From assembly GCA_023433945.1 (NCBI GenBank), contig JAEYTP010000094.1, positions 1-64,000 on the forward strand: a stretch of DNA of 64,000 nucleotides, read 5' to 3'. Positions 8,662 through 17,435 of the stretch are shown piece after piece. A program made the translations under genes and the position numbers. This DNA is from Bacillota bacterium (GTDB taxonomy: Bacteria; Bacillota; Clostridia; Acetivibrionales; DSM-1351). The notes under the pieces are model-generated. The model was given only the letters and a program-made list of their open reading frames with translations. It searched no databases and had not been told where the DNA came from. Positions within the stretch are counted from its first letter, which is position 1. Each line of letters opens with the position of its first letter.

Positions 8662-10182
8662 ATGCCTAATATTGAAAGATGGGGTATGTATGAGGTTAGT
8701 GCTAAAGGACGCTTAGAGGGGAATCCTTTTGTAGATTACTATATTAAGGGAGTTTTTACAGGCAAAAATGAAACTGTTGAAGTGGACGGTTTTTATGATG
8801 GAGATGGAACATATAAGGTAAGGTTTATGCCATCCTTTGAAGGAGCTTATACATATAAAGTCTCAGGAAACTTCTCTAATGAGATATTTGAAGGAGAATT
8901 CATTGTTATTGCTCCTAGTCATAATAATCATGGCCCAGTTAGAATTGCAAATACATATCATTTTGCGTATGAAGATGGTACACCTTATTACTCAGTTGGT
9001 ACAACCTGCTATGTCTGGACACATCAGCCGTTTGAACAACAGGAAAAAACTCTCGAGACATTGAGAAATGGGTATTTTAACAAGATAAGGTTTTGTGTCT
9101 TTCCGAAACACTATGATTTTAATATAACCGATCCTATTACTTTTCCCTATGAAGGAACGCCTTGTGATTGTTCGGGGATAACATCAGAGAACTTTTCTGA
9201 GTATACAGGTTCAAATCATGAAAATATTTGGGATTTTAAACGCTTCAACCCAGAACACTTTAGACTAATTGAAAAAAGAATACAGGACCTCATGGATATA
9301 GGTGTTGAGGCAGATTTGATTATAATGCACCCATATGATAGATGGGGCTTTTCACAGATGTCAGCTGAGAATGATGATCTATACTGGAAGTATGTCATAG
9401 CAAGGTTTGCTGCTTATCGCAATGTATGGTGGAGCTTGGCTAATGAATACGATTTGATGAACAAATCCATCAGCGACTGGGAGAGATACGCATCAATAAT
9501 TTGTGAAAAGGACCCTTATAACCGATTAAGATCGATACACAGCTGTATTTATTTTTACGATCATACCCGCCCTTGGATAACTCATTGCAGTATTCAGCGA
9601 CAAGATATATACAAGTGCGCCGAATTATCTCATGAGTATCGTGAGCGTTTTAAAAAACCGGTGGTATTGGATGAAATATGCTATGAGGGCAACATTTCTC
9701 ATGGATGGGGGAATATTAGTGGGCAGGAGCTTGTAAGAAGGTTTTGGGAAGCCTCATTAAGAGGAGCGTATGCCGGGCACGGCGAAACCTATGTACACCC
9801 TGAAAATATTCTGTGGTGGAGTCATGGCGGTGAACTGCATGGAACAAGTCCTGGGAGAATAAAGTTTCTGCACAAAATTTTGAGTGAAACTCCTAAGCAT
9901 GGGCTAAGACTTTCTAACAGGTTTAGTTGGGACGAAGTAGTGGCTGAGTTGGATAGCTTTACAAAGGATAATGATTACCTGATTTTTTATTATGGATTTC
10001 ATAGGCCCACTCAGAGACATTACCATTTTGATAATGAAAGAGTGTATCATGTTGAGATAATTGATACTTGGGATATGACTATTAAAGAGGTTGGAACGTT
10101 TAGGGGCAAGTTTACTGTTAATCTTCCTGGCAAAGAATACATGGCAGTGAGAGTACGGACAAAGAAAGCAATAACTCTTTAA
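8662..10182 (+). CDS. Intracellular glycoside hydrolase, DUF5060/DUF4038/DUF5605 type
   Basis: This 506-residue protein lacks a signal peptide. An N-terminal beta-sandwich (DUF5060-like, about 1-85) precedes a TIM-barrel glycosidase region. The candidate acid/base is Glu262 in SLANEYDLM and the candidate nucleophile is Glu338 in VVLDEICYEG, the clan GH-A arrangement. A short beta domain closes the chain. ATG 8662 is preceded by AGGGGGT at suitable distance, and earlier in-frame codons would read through the upstream hairpin. Its position after the permeases suggests that it cleaves the imported oligosaccharide in the cytoplasm. Substrate is not known; family relatives are poorly characterised. 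Confidence 0.82.
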   Translation: MPNIERWGMYEVSAKGRLEGNPFVDYYIKGVFTGKNETVEVDGFYDGDGTYKVRFMPSFEGAYTYKVSGNFSNEIFEGEFIVIAPSHNNHGPVRIANTYHFAYEDGTPYYSVGTTCYVWTHQPFEQQEKTLETLRNGYFNKIRFCVFPKHYDFNITDPITFPYEGTPCDCSGITSENFSEYTGSNHENIWDFKRFNPEHFRLIEKRIQDLMDIGVEADLIIMHPYDRWGFSQMSAENDDLYWKYVIARFAAYRNVWWSLANEYDLMNKSISDWERYASIICEKDPYNRLRSIHSCIYFYDHTRPWITHCSIQRQDIYKCAELSHEYRERFKKPVVLDEICYEGNISHGWGNISGQELVRRFWEASLRGAYAGHGETYVHPENILWWSHGGELHGTSPGRIKFLHKILSETPKHGLRLSNRFSWDEVVAELDSFTKDNDYLIFYYGFHRPTQRHYHFDNERVYHVEIIDTWDMTIKEVGTFRGKFTVNLPGKEYMAVRVRTKKAITL

Positions 10183-10413
10183 TTAATGGGAGGTACCAAA
10201 CAGGTTTAGTCCAATTACTCCAACGAGGATAAATAAAACAAAAATAATTTTTGGAACAGATATGGTTTCCTTAAAAAAGATTATTCCCACTATGGTGATT
10301 AAAGCTATTCCTATTCCTGACCATATAGCATAAGCGACTCCTTACTCTATCTTCTTTAGTGCTAATGAAAGCAGGGATAGACTGATTACATAGAAGACCA
10401 GCATCAATTTCAT
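10183..10413 (-). pseudogene. Decayed SMR-family multidrug efflux gene
   Basis: Reading the minus strand from 10413 gives MKLMLVFYVISLSLLSLA, then an in-frame TAA at 10342-10344, then GVAYAIWSGIGIALITIVG and a normal SMR ending down to 10183. The GVAYAIWSG motif and the order of membrane helices are those of small multidrug resistance proteins (EmrE/QacE). The N-terminal helix with the essential Glu is missing, with MKL joined directly to helix 2, and the stop codon interrupts the rest. The gene is therefore truncated and nonsense-mutated. It runs toward the hydrolase gene with no spacing. Confidence 0.85.
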
Positions 10414-10510
10414 GATTAGTACCCTGAAAAAGAATAATTCAGATTGTTGCAGACATTTGATGGTTGATTGCGTAAAAATAATATAGATATTAAGGAAAGC
10501 AGGTTGTAAA

Positions 10511-11035
10511 ATGATTACTATTTTGGCAGATGACAAAAATCAAGACATTGGAAAAAGGCTGTATAATGCTATTACTACTAGAGGTCAACAAGCCAAGTAC
10601 ATATCCATATCAAATCTTGATGTCAAGCCTTGTTATAGCTGCGGGGCATGCACAACAAAAACCTTCTTTAAGTGCGTAATTAACGATGATATGCAAGCTA
10701 TACTTTCAGACATGGCTAACTCCGATGTATTGGTTTATGTATGTCCAATAGTGTTTGGGGGATACTCATCAGACACTAAAAAGGTATTGGACAGAAGTGC
10801 TATTTTAGGAGATGTTCATTACCACTTTGCAAATGGTGAGATTGTAAAAGGTCTCTCTGTTAAATTCAAAAAAATGTACGCAGTAGGGGTAAAGGAACAG
10901 TGCAGTACAGATGAGCAGAAGCTATTTGCTAGGTTACTTAAGGAAAATGTACAAATCATGAATATAAAAGGTAAAGCTTTTGTTGTAGGAAATCATGACA
11001 AGGTGGATGACATAGCGATGGAGGTATGTTCATGA
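10511..11035 (+). CDS. Flavodoxin-fold NAD(P)H-dependent oxidoreductase
   Basis: This 174-residue cytoplasmic protein has a flavodoxin/iron-sulfur-flavoprotein-like fold: an N-terminal Rossmann strand, a CYSCGAC cysteine cluster at about 37-43, and the phosphate/flavin-loop region CPIVFGGYSSDTKKVLDR. It resembles NADPH-dependent FMN reductases that carry a short Cys motif in the same place. The Cys residues could bind a cluster or act in redox chemistry, but the compact spacing lacks the full ISF motif. The stop overlaps the next gene by four bases, so the two are co-translated. Substrate is unknown. Confidence 0.75.
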   Translation: MITILADDKNQDIGKRLYNAITTRGQQAKYISISNLDVKPCYSCGACTTKTFFKCVINDDMQAILSDMANSDVLVYVCPIVFGGYSSDTKKVLDRSAILGDVHYHFANGEIVKGLSVKFKKMYAVGVKEQCSTDEQKLFARLLKENVQIMNIKGKAFVVGNHDKVDDIAMEVCS

Positions 11036-11667
11036 GTGATACAATTATTATTAATTGCAGCCCAAGGAAAAATAGTACTAGCCATATGCTTAGTAAAAGG
11101 CTTATGGACTCAACTAATTGTGAGATTGCAAATTTATATGAGCAAGAGGGCAACCTGGAATTTCTACTTAGAAGAATTAGCGGCGCAAAAACATTGGTGT
11201 TCATTGGACCGTGCTATGTAAACACTTTCCCCGCCGAAACTATTTACCTGCTTGAAGAACTCTCAAAAAATCCTAATTGTTGCACAGGGCAGAGGATATA
11301 TGGAGTCATTAACGGTGGTATGCCCTATGTACATACTCACGATATGGGATTGGAAAACTTAAAGATGTTCTGCCAGCAAAACAATATGTTATATAGTGGT
11401 GGATTTGTAATTGGTGGGGGTCCAATGCTGAATGGGCAGCCTCTCGAAAAGCATATATATGCTAAAAAGCTGGTTCCTGCATTTGATAAGTTTACCCAGC
11501 ATATTATCAACAATGAAGAATCGCCAGATAGTCTCTATATTAATGCAACAGCATCGATGCCCCGTTTGGTACAACGCTTGTTGACGATTTTTATGAATGT
11601 GAGTATAAACAAGAAACTCAAACAACATGGCTTTAGTCCAAAGCAACGGAGTCCTTACTTGGATTGA
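11032..11667 (+). CDS. Flavodoxin-family protein, second of a coupled pair
   Basis: This 211-residue relative of NAD(P)H-dependent FMN reductases begins SDTIIINCSPRKNSTSHM, the flavodoxin-fold phosphate-binding loop. It continues with GPCYVNTFPAETIYLLE, the flavin-stacking region. The ATG at 11032 (ATGA overlap with the preceding stop) is chosen over the ATG at 11026 because GGAGG at 11019-11023 is eight bases from the former and only two from the latter. The two neighbouring flavoproteins probably form one redox unit, perhaps a heterodimer. The partner reaction is not evident from the sequence. Confidence 0.75.
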   Translation: MSDTIIINCSPRKNSTSHMLSKRLMDSTNCEIANLYEQEGNLEFLLRRISGAKTLVFIGPCYVNTFPAETIYLLEELSKNPNCCTGQRIYGVINGGMPYVHTHDMGLENLKMFCQQNNMLYSGGFVIGGGPMLNGQPLEKHIYAKKLVPAFDKFTQHIINNEESPDSLYINATASMPRLVQRLLTIFMNVSINKKLKQHGFSPKQRSPYLD

Positions 11668-11702
11668 TAACTAAATTGGGATTGTAATTTATCCTACATG
11701 GA

Positions 11703-11725
11703 GTGTTTAAGAGGCACTTGAACAC
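11703..11725. terminator. Weak hairpin between convergent genes
   Basis: A 9-bp stem (GTGTTTAAG with CTTGAACAC, one G-T pair) and five-base loop lie in the 124-base convergent gap, but no clear T-run follows. Confidence 0.3.
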
Positions 11726-11791
11726 AATGATAACCCACATGCAAATATATACTTACATTAACATTGTAAATACACATGCTTACTCAGTCCG

Positions 11792-13516
11792 CTACTTCTT
11801 TAGTAACCGTTTGGTTTTTAGGAAACTAATAAAACAATAGCTTATCAAAAGAAAGCTACCGGCCCAGAATAGAATTATTAATGGCTTTGAGCAATATGTC
11901 ACAAGTATACGGTTTGTATTATCTCCGAGTGACTGCAAATTGCTGATAATATAATCAACAGACAGTGTGTTAATCATGAGTGTCAGGTGCTCCTTATCGG
12001 GGGAGGCGGAAAAAACCCTACCCTCAACAGTAATGGAATTATTATTAACATCAACAATATCCATAAGTTGACTTGAAAAACCTGTCGAAGCAATAACTCC
12101 TAGAATCAACAAAACAACAAACATATGGCTGGTTGCATAACTGCTTCTTATTGTTCTGCGAAATGTAACTATATAAAGGCTTAGCGGCATCATGCAAATC
12201 CAAAACAATAGCACATAAAATGCACTGATGCCTCTGAATAGTAAGAGTATACAAGCTGTTATTAAAGTGCTTACCACCAAAATGGCAATATATCTAGAAA
12301 GTGCCAATCTTACTTGATACCATAGCAGCAAGACACACACAATGACTGCAAATATAGTAGCTGTTATATTATAAAATAACAGTGGTATTTTTATTGTAGT
12401 TAATATAGGAATAATAGTTACCACCAATAAAATAATAGAATAAATATATATTATTAATCTTAGCATCTGAAGCTTATCTTTTACGTTCATTCCACAAGTA
12501 AGTATCTTCTTTGTTTTTATGAGTACTACTAAAATTATGAGAGCAATTGCAATTATTAACATGAGAAGTATTAGCGCAAAGCTGCTATTTGCCGCTGCAT
12601 AGGCATGTACCGAGGAGTTTTGCAAGACTCCACTTCTTACAAGAAATGTCCCAAAAGCTGCAATAATAAAGGGAATGATACATATACCTTTAGAGTATTG
12701 TAATTTACCATGAAGAAATGCACACATTACGAGCCATGGTATAAGTGCTATATTCTCTATTGCATCCCATGACCAATAACCTCCCCAGCCCAAGGCCCTA
12801 TAAGCCCAAACACATCCTGAGAGTATTCCCAGCCCCAGGAATGCACAGCTGAGCTTTAACCAGCTATTTATTATTTTGTTACAGTTGCTGCTTCTAACCT
12901 GTGGGTTTGCAGGGAACGGGATAACCTTCCCATTGTATTGTCCCAAAAATCCTATTGGGGATATGCAAGACAGAGAAAACAATACCGCCATACAACTATA
13001 ACCCACAAAGACTAGTGGGGGGTGCGCTACCATCCAAGGGTCTTGAAGGGCTAGAGCAAGACCTAAACCATCAATTGGAGAAGTTGAAAGTATAGTTTCA
13101 AAAGGATTGGTTATGAAAGCAAGGAAGCATACAGATGCACATATGATAGAGTAAATTCCCAAAATTCTTTTAGAAGTTGTTAATGCCATATGCACAACAG
13201 CAAACCCTATTATCAGCAGTATTACTGCCCATAATAGCAGAGAGCCCTGTTGCCCTGACCATAGAGCAGATATTTTATAGATTGTTGGCAAGCTTTCACA
13301 GGTATGCTCATACACATATGTAAATTCAAAATGTGATGTTAGTAGATACCACATTAGCATTGATAATGGAAATAAGCAAAGGACTAATGCTGAAGTCCAG
13401 TATAGTTTTATATGCCTTGGTGAGAGCTTTGGGCTGGATTTTGAAAAGCAGCACAGGCTGCCCCCTATAATCAATATAAGAATAGCTATTAAAATACTGA
13501 TGTTTTCAGGACGCAT
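11792..13516 (-). CDS. CcmF/NrfE-type cytochrome c heme lyase
   Basis: This 574-residue polytopic membrane protein has some 14 hydrophobic segments. It carries the family signature ALGWGGYWSWDAIENIALIP, the WWD heme-handling motif, and the conserved His-containing segment LALQDPWMVAHPPLVF upstream of it. CcmF ligates heme to CXXCH motifs of apocytochrome c outside the membrane. It is somewhat shorter than typical proteobacterial CcmF and lacks an obvious large C-terminal periplasmic domain. The start abuts the stop of the multiheme cytochrome gene, with AAGGAG inside that gene's 3' end. No ccmA, B, C, E, G or H, or resB, lies nearby. Confidence 0.85.
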   Translation of the reverse strand: MRPENISILIAILILIIGGSLCCFSKSSPKLSPRHIKLYWTSALVLCLFPLSMLMWYLLTSHFEFTYVYEHTCESLPTIYKISALWSGQQGSLLLWAVILLIIGFAVVHMALTTSKRILGIYSIICASVCFLAFITNPFETILSTSPIDGLGLALALQDPWMVAHPPLVFVGYSCMAVLFSLSCISPIGFLGQYNGKVIPFPANPQVRSSNCNKIINSWLKLSCAFLGLGILSGCVWAYRALGWGGYWSWDAIENIALIPWLVMCAFLHGKLQYSKGICIIPFIIAAFGTFLVRSGVLQNSSVHAYAAANSSFALILLMLIIAIALIILVVLIKTKKILTCGMNVKDKLQMLRLIIYIYSIILLVVTIIPILTTIKIPLLFYNITATIFAVIVCVLLLWYQVRLALSRYIAILVVSTLITACILLLFRGISAFYVLLFWICMMPLSLYIVTFRRTIRSSYATSHMFVVLLILGVIASTGFSSQLMDIVDVNNNSITVEGRVFSASPDKEHLTLMINTLSVDYIISNLQSLGDNTNRILVTYCSKPLIILFWAGSFLLISYCFISFLKTKRLLKK

Positions 13517-14794
13517 CTATTTAATCTCCTTTTTATGTACTTTACCCTCGCCGTTATGGCAAACGGTGCATTGGTTTATATAGCTTGAGCTTCCCAAAAG
13601 GCTATTGGGAAGTGCGTTATCAATAGGAAGCGTAGAAGGCCATTCTGCATGTGGACTATTGTGACAGGACGCACATAGGATAATGTCATTCATGTCCTTG
13701 TCAGGTGAATTTTGCAGGTAGGAATTTCTATATAAACTGTCGGAATTGCTTGCATATGTTTGGGTGTGGCACATTCCACAGTTAGGCTCCTCCAGCCATG
13801 CCTGCCTTCCGGCCTTTTGTGACTGAGCAATATTATCCATTGTTCCATGGCACTTAGGATCATCACATGAGACACCTTGCGACATCATTACTCCACGGTA
13901 ACATTGTGTAGCAGGCCCCGGATGACATGTATAGCATTGTGGAGTTGTGGGTGTAAGTTGCATTTTTGTATCGTGAAAACCGTGCATAGCCTGCGATAAG
14001 GGAGATACTCCTTCTTTTCCGGGCTGACCTATTGCATTATCTCTATGGCAGTCAGAGCACTTGTGCCGGATATCATTATTTAAGTCTTGAACGAGGAAGG
14101 TGCCAGATAATTTATCGTGCGATTCTAAAATGGATAGGCCTGTATTAATGGTACCATGACAGTCAGCGCAATTCATTTCTGTGGAAACCGGAACTACTAC
14201 TGAGTCGGTCATTGCTATGAGTTTTCCGGTTTTATCATCATATACAGTAATCTTTGCAACCTGATATGGGGAAAGCTTTGTAGGGTTGCTATCAGTGTAT
14301 GGAGTCACTGGTATAGCAGTTGCCTCAAAGTATTTTTTGTCGGCCGATAGCACCATTTGTCCACTGAGAGTATTGCCTGTAATGCCTACGTCAGGCTTTA
14401 CATCATATCCATATTGCTTGGAGTATTTCCAGAAGTTTATTTTGTTTGATGATTTGGTGTTATCTATTATTTCATATTTTACATTAATGCCTTTGGTTAT
14501 AAGGGCTGATCGCTTATCTCCTTTTTTAAACACCTGAACTCTCAGGTTATTTGCAGGGGGCAATATCATAAAATCTGAATAATCCTTTTGAATGCAATGC
14601 ATTCCGAGGTCATTTGTTGCGAGAATAATATATTGCTGTCCTGAAACAGCTGTTGGAAGCACCTTATTTAGTACTACTATGGACATAATGCAAAGTATGA
14701 CAATAGTAGCACCAATAATCTTGCTTTTATTGGTACTTATTAATTGTATTTTTTTATAATACTTATCAATATATTTTTGTGTTTTGTTCTGCAT
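13517..14794 (-). CDS. Membrane-anchored multiheme c-type cytochrome, seven heme motifs
   Basis: The 425-residue protein starts with a basic head and one membrane segment at about 23-45, then an extracytoplasmic domain containing the motif ATNDLGMHC near residue 80, seen in cytochromes of metal-reducing delta-proteobacteria. The heme motifs in order are CADCH, CSDCH, CYTCH, CDDPKCH (a CX4CH variant), CGMCH, CASCH and CTVCH, giving six normal sites and one atypical. It should be a membrane-tethered electron carrier on the outer face. Its heme attachment is plausibly performed by the CcmF-like product immediately downstream. The upstream SD is GAGGTTGAT. The electron donor and acceptor are unknown. 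Confidence 0.88.
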   Translation of the reverse strand: MQNKTQKYIDKYYKKIQLISTNKSKIIGATIVILCIMSIVVLNKVLPTAVSGQQYIILATNDLGMHCIQKDYSDFMILPPANNLRVQVFKKGDKRSALITKGINVKYEIIDNTKSSNKINFWKYSKQYGYDVKPDVGITGNTLSGQMVLSADKKYFEATAIPVTPYTDSNPTKLSPYQVAKITVYDDKTGKLIAMTDSVVVPVSTEMNCADCHGTINTGLSILESHDKLSGTFLVQDLNNDIRHKCSDCHRDNAIGQPGKEGVSPLSQAMHGFHDTKMQLTPTTPQCYTCHPGPATQCYRGVMMSQGVSCDDPKCHGTMDNIAQSQKAGRQAWLEEPNCGMCHTQTYASNSDSLYRNSYLQNSPDKDMNDIILCASCHNSPHAEWPSTLPIDNALPNSLLGSSSYINQCTVCHNGEGKVHKKEIK

Positions 14795-15006
14795 GTATCA
14801 ACCTCAAAGTTAAGTCTATTTAATCTTATGGTACATGCATAATAAATATTTCATAAATTTATTTTCAAATATCAAAAGGATGTGTTAATATTCTGATATA
14901 TAAATTAACTATGTAATTATTTGAGTGGTTTTCATATGATTATCCAAGTGTGGACATAAGAATAATAATAAGTAAAAATAATTTCATATGATTGGAGTGC
15001 AAGAAT

Positions 15007-15839
15007 ATGTACATTAGAGCATTGATAGAAAATAAAACCGATGACGATAAATTTTTGGTTGAACATGGGTTATCCATATATGTTGAGCATAATGGCCTAA
15101 AAATTCTAGTTGATTCTGGGGAATCAGGAGCATTTGTAAAAAATGCCGAGAAAATGGGACTGGACTTAAGCCAGATAGACCTTTTTATTGCATCTCACGA
15201 TCACTATGATCATACTGGTGGCCTTAGTGCTTTTCTCGAAAGAAATAACAGGGCGAAGCTATATTTTAGTAAGAATGCAAACAAAGAAAGAGTATCTAAG
15301 CATTTATTTATAGAAGAAGAAATTGGTACAAATAAAGAAATCTTTGATAAATATTCTGATAGAATAGTATACATAAATGATTGTACAGAAATAAGCAAGG
15401 ATGTATTCGTAATAACACAATTCAAGAGACAATTTCCAACTCCAAAAGGTAACAACCATCTTTATACAAGGGATAACGGCAAGCTTATTTTGGACAGCTT
15501 TGACCATGAGGTAGCTATTGTTTTTAAAGAAGAGGAGGGACTAACTGTTATCACGGGCTGCAGCCACAATGGTATAGAGAATATGTTGCAAGGGTAACTG
15601 AATGTTTCCCCAAAGTACATATAAATAGGCTTATTGGAGGATTTCATCTTATGAGCTTTATACTTCCAAAGTATCTCGGAGAAAGTAAAAAGAATATTAA
15701 AGTAATCGCAAAAAGGCTTATTGAATATGATATTGACAAGGTATATACCTGCCATTGTACAGGAGAGAGAGGATTTAAAATACTAAAAGAATCTATGGGT
15801 GACAGATTAGAGTACCTATGCACGGGGTATATAATATAA
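15007..15839 (+). pseudogene. MBL-fold metallohydrolase broken by a one-base frameshift
   Basis: The 5' part (15007-15597, ATG with GGAG at 14994) encodes a metallo-beta-lactamase-fold protein with the zinc motif SHDHYDHTGG (His64, His66, Asp68, His69) and TGCSHNGIEN. It then stops. Shifting frame by one base near 15583 gives a continuous VARVTECFPKVHINRL, then IGGFHL and the rest to 15839, including CHCTGERG. The restored order matches COG1237-type hydrolases (ITGCSH ... IGGFHL ... CHCTG). A single deleted base is therefore the simplest reading. It is either a recent pseudogene or a sequencing error. Confidence 0.85.
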
Positions 15840-15872
15840 AAAACCGCAACAAATAGGTGGTATTTATGTTTG

Positions 15873-15896
15873 GTCTGACAGTTTTTTAGGTCAGAC
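15873..15896. promoter_or_regulatory. Inverted repeat upstream of the alcohol dehydrogenase gene
   Basis: A perfect 7-bp dyad, GTCTGAC and GTCAGAC, separated by 10 bases lies 43 bases before the dehydrogenase ATG. It could be an operator or a short leader hairpin. It does not resemble the Rex consensus. Confidence 0.4.
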
Positions 15897-15938
15897 AGGT
15901 ACGGATTTTAATGTATTTTATTAATAAGGAGGAAAGAT

Positions 15939-17111
15939 ATGCTGAATTTTGAGTTTTATAATCCCGCGAGGATTATCTTCGGAAAAGATTCCGAAAAAAC
16001 GGTTGGGAAAATGATTAAAGATTTTGGAGCCAAGAAGGTACTTCTGCACTATGGTGGAAATTCAATTAAAAAGATTGGGTTGTACGATAAGGTTGTAGCT
16101 TCACTTCAAGGAGCAGGGATTTCCTTCGTTGAACTTGGAGGCGCCCAGCCAAACCCAAGACTTTCATTAGTTAGAAAGGGTATTGAGCTGTGTAAAGAAA
16201 ACGATATTGACTTTATTTTAGCTGTAGGTGGCGGAAGTACTATTGATTCAGCTAAGGGCATTGCAGCAGCAATGAAAAACGAAAAGGATATCTGGGAGTA
16301 CTATATGAATGATCCTAGTGGTGTAAAGGATGCTTTGCCAATTGGTGTAATTCTGACTATACCTGCTGCTGGCTCTGAAACCTCAGATAGCTCTGTAATT
16401 ACTAATGAAGATGGTGACTACAAGAGAGCAATAAGTGGAGAATGTCTAACTCCTAAGTTTGCAATAATGAATCCTGAAGTAACCTTCACACTACCTCCAT
16501 ACCAAACAGCATGTGGTGCTTCTGATATATTTGCGCATCTTATGGAAAGATATTTTACGCAGGTCAAGAACGTTGACTTTACCGATAGATTGATAGAAGC
16601 TAGCATGAAGACCATTCTTATCAATGCACCGATGGCACTAAAAGAACCGGAAAATTATGATATCAGGGCCGAAATAATGTGGGTTGGAACAGTGGCTCAC
16701 AACAATCTGCTCAATACTGGTAGAAAAGGTGACTGGGGAAGTCATAATATCGAGCATGAAATCAGCGGGATTTATGATCTTGCTCATGGAGCTGGATTAT
16801 CCATTGTGTTCCCAGCATGGATTAGATACGTTTACAAGGAAAATATCGACAAGTTTGTACAATTTGCAGTAAGAGTATTTGATGTACAATTAGCCTTTGA
16901 TGACAAGGATAGAATTGTTGAAGAAATGCTTGTCAGGATGGAAGCTTGGTACAAGAAGATGGGATTACCAACTAGGATCTCAGATGTAAACATCGGAAGT
17001 GACAGGCTTGAAGAAATGGCCAAGAAATGTCTTGATGGGAGAAATAGCATTGGTTCCTTCAAGGAGCTAAAGGAACAGGATGTTTTAGAAATACTTAAGC
17101 TTGCGCTATAA
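15939..17111 (+). CDS. Iron-dependent alcohol (butanol) dehydrogenase, BdhA/YugJ type
   Basis: This 390-residue cytoplasmic enzyme is a group III Fe-dependent alcohol dehydrogenase that reduces aldehydes to alcohols with NAD(P)H. An N-terminal nucleotide-binding domain contains AVGGGSTIDSAKGIA at about 93-107. The C-terminal metal domain has ASDIFAHLMERYF and HNIEHEISGIYDLAHGAGL, carrying the iron-ligand His residues. The length and motifs fit clostridial NADPH-butanol dehydrogenases. ATG 15939 follows AAGGAGGA at 15927. The gene appears monocistronic, with an inverted repeat upstream and a repeat array plus terminator downstream. Confidence 0.92.
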   Translation: MLNFEFYNPARIIFGKDSEKTVGKMIKDFGAKKVLLHYGGNSIKKIGLYDKVVASLQGAGISFVELGGAQPNPRLSLVRKGIELCKENDIDFILAVGGGSTIDSAKGIAAAMKNEKDIWEYYMNDPSGVKDALPIGVILTIPAAGSETSDSSVITNEDGDYKRAISGECLTPKFAIMNPEVTFTLPPYQTACGASDIFAHLMERYFTQVKNVDFTDRLIEASMKTILINAPMALKEPENYDIRAEIMWVGTVAHNNLLNTGRKGDWGSHNIEHEISGIYDLAHGAGLSIVFPAWIRYVYKENIDKFVQFAVRVFDVQLAFDDKDRIVEEMLVRMEAWYKKMGLPTRISDVNIGSDRLEEMAKKCLDGRNSIGSFKELKEQDVLEILKLAL

Positions 17112-17113
17112 TT

Positions 17114-17213
17114 ATTGAGATTTGGCTAGAGCTACAATTTTAGAGCTGCGATAGAGCTACAATATTGAGCTTGGCTCCTGCTTTAATATTTGAGGTTTAG
17201 CACGGGCTATAAT
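17114..17213. repeat. Four-copy degenerate tandem array, 24-26 nt unit
   Basis: Four units start at about 17114, 17139, 17164 and 17188, each ending in a GCTACAAT, CTTTAAT or CTATAAT-like segment. The array begins two bases after the dehydrogenase stop. The copies are diverged, so alignment is approximate. Confidence 0.7.
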
Positions 17214-17250
17214 AATTCCAACAAATGAAATAATATAATGTAACATAAAT

Positions 17251-17330
17251 AAAAGAGCGTTTTAAAATGTGCTACCTCCAAACATTAGATAAAATCTAAT
17301 GATGGGGAGTACAAAAACTACGCTCTTTTT
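17251..17330 (+). terminator. Long nested palindrome ending in a T-run
   Basis: The outer stem AAAAGAGCGT (17251-17260) pairs with the arm ending in ACGCTCTTTT. An intermediate stem GCTACCTCCA/TGGGGAGTA pairs with a bulge. An inner CATTAGAT/ATCTAATG stem closes on AAA. The whole 80 bases fold as one interrupted hairpin followed by T residues, acting as a terminator for the dehydrogenase. Its length and layered symmetry are more than a terminator needs, so a miniature mobile element remnant is possible. Confidence 0.7.
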
Positions 17331-17351
17331 GTTGCTGATAGAATATGCAAG

Positions 17352-17381
17352 TTGACTTAATTTGGCAGGAAAGGGTATACT
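17352..17381 (+). promoter_or_regulatory. Sigma-A-type promoter for the glycerophosphodiesterase operon
   Basis: TTGACT at 17352-17357 and TATACT at 17376-17381 are separated by 18 bases and lie 54 bases before the ATG. Confidence 0.6.
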
Positions 17382-17435
17382 AAATTTATCTATATTTGCT
17401 TGGAAAATTTAATATGATTTAGGAGAGTGGTATAA

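Noticed and set aside
14933..14994. Direct repeat TTTCATATGATT upstream of the MBL gene
   Set aside because: Two copies 50 bases apart in AT-rich DNA, not symmetrical with any promoter; too weak to list.
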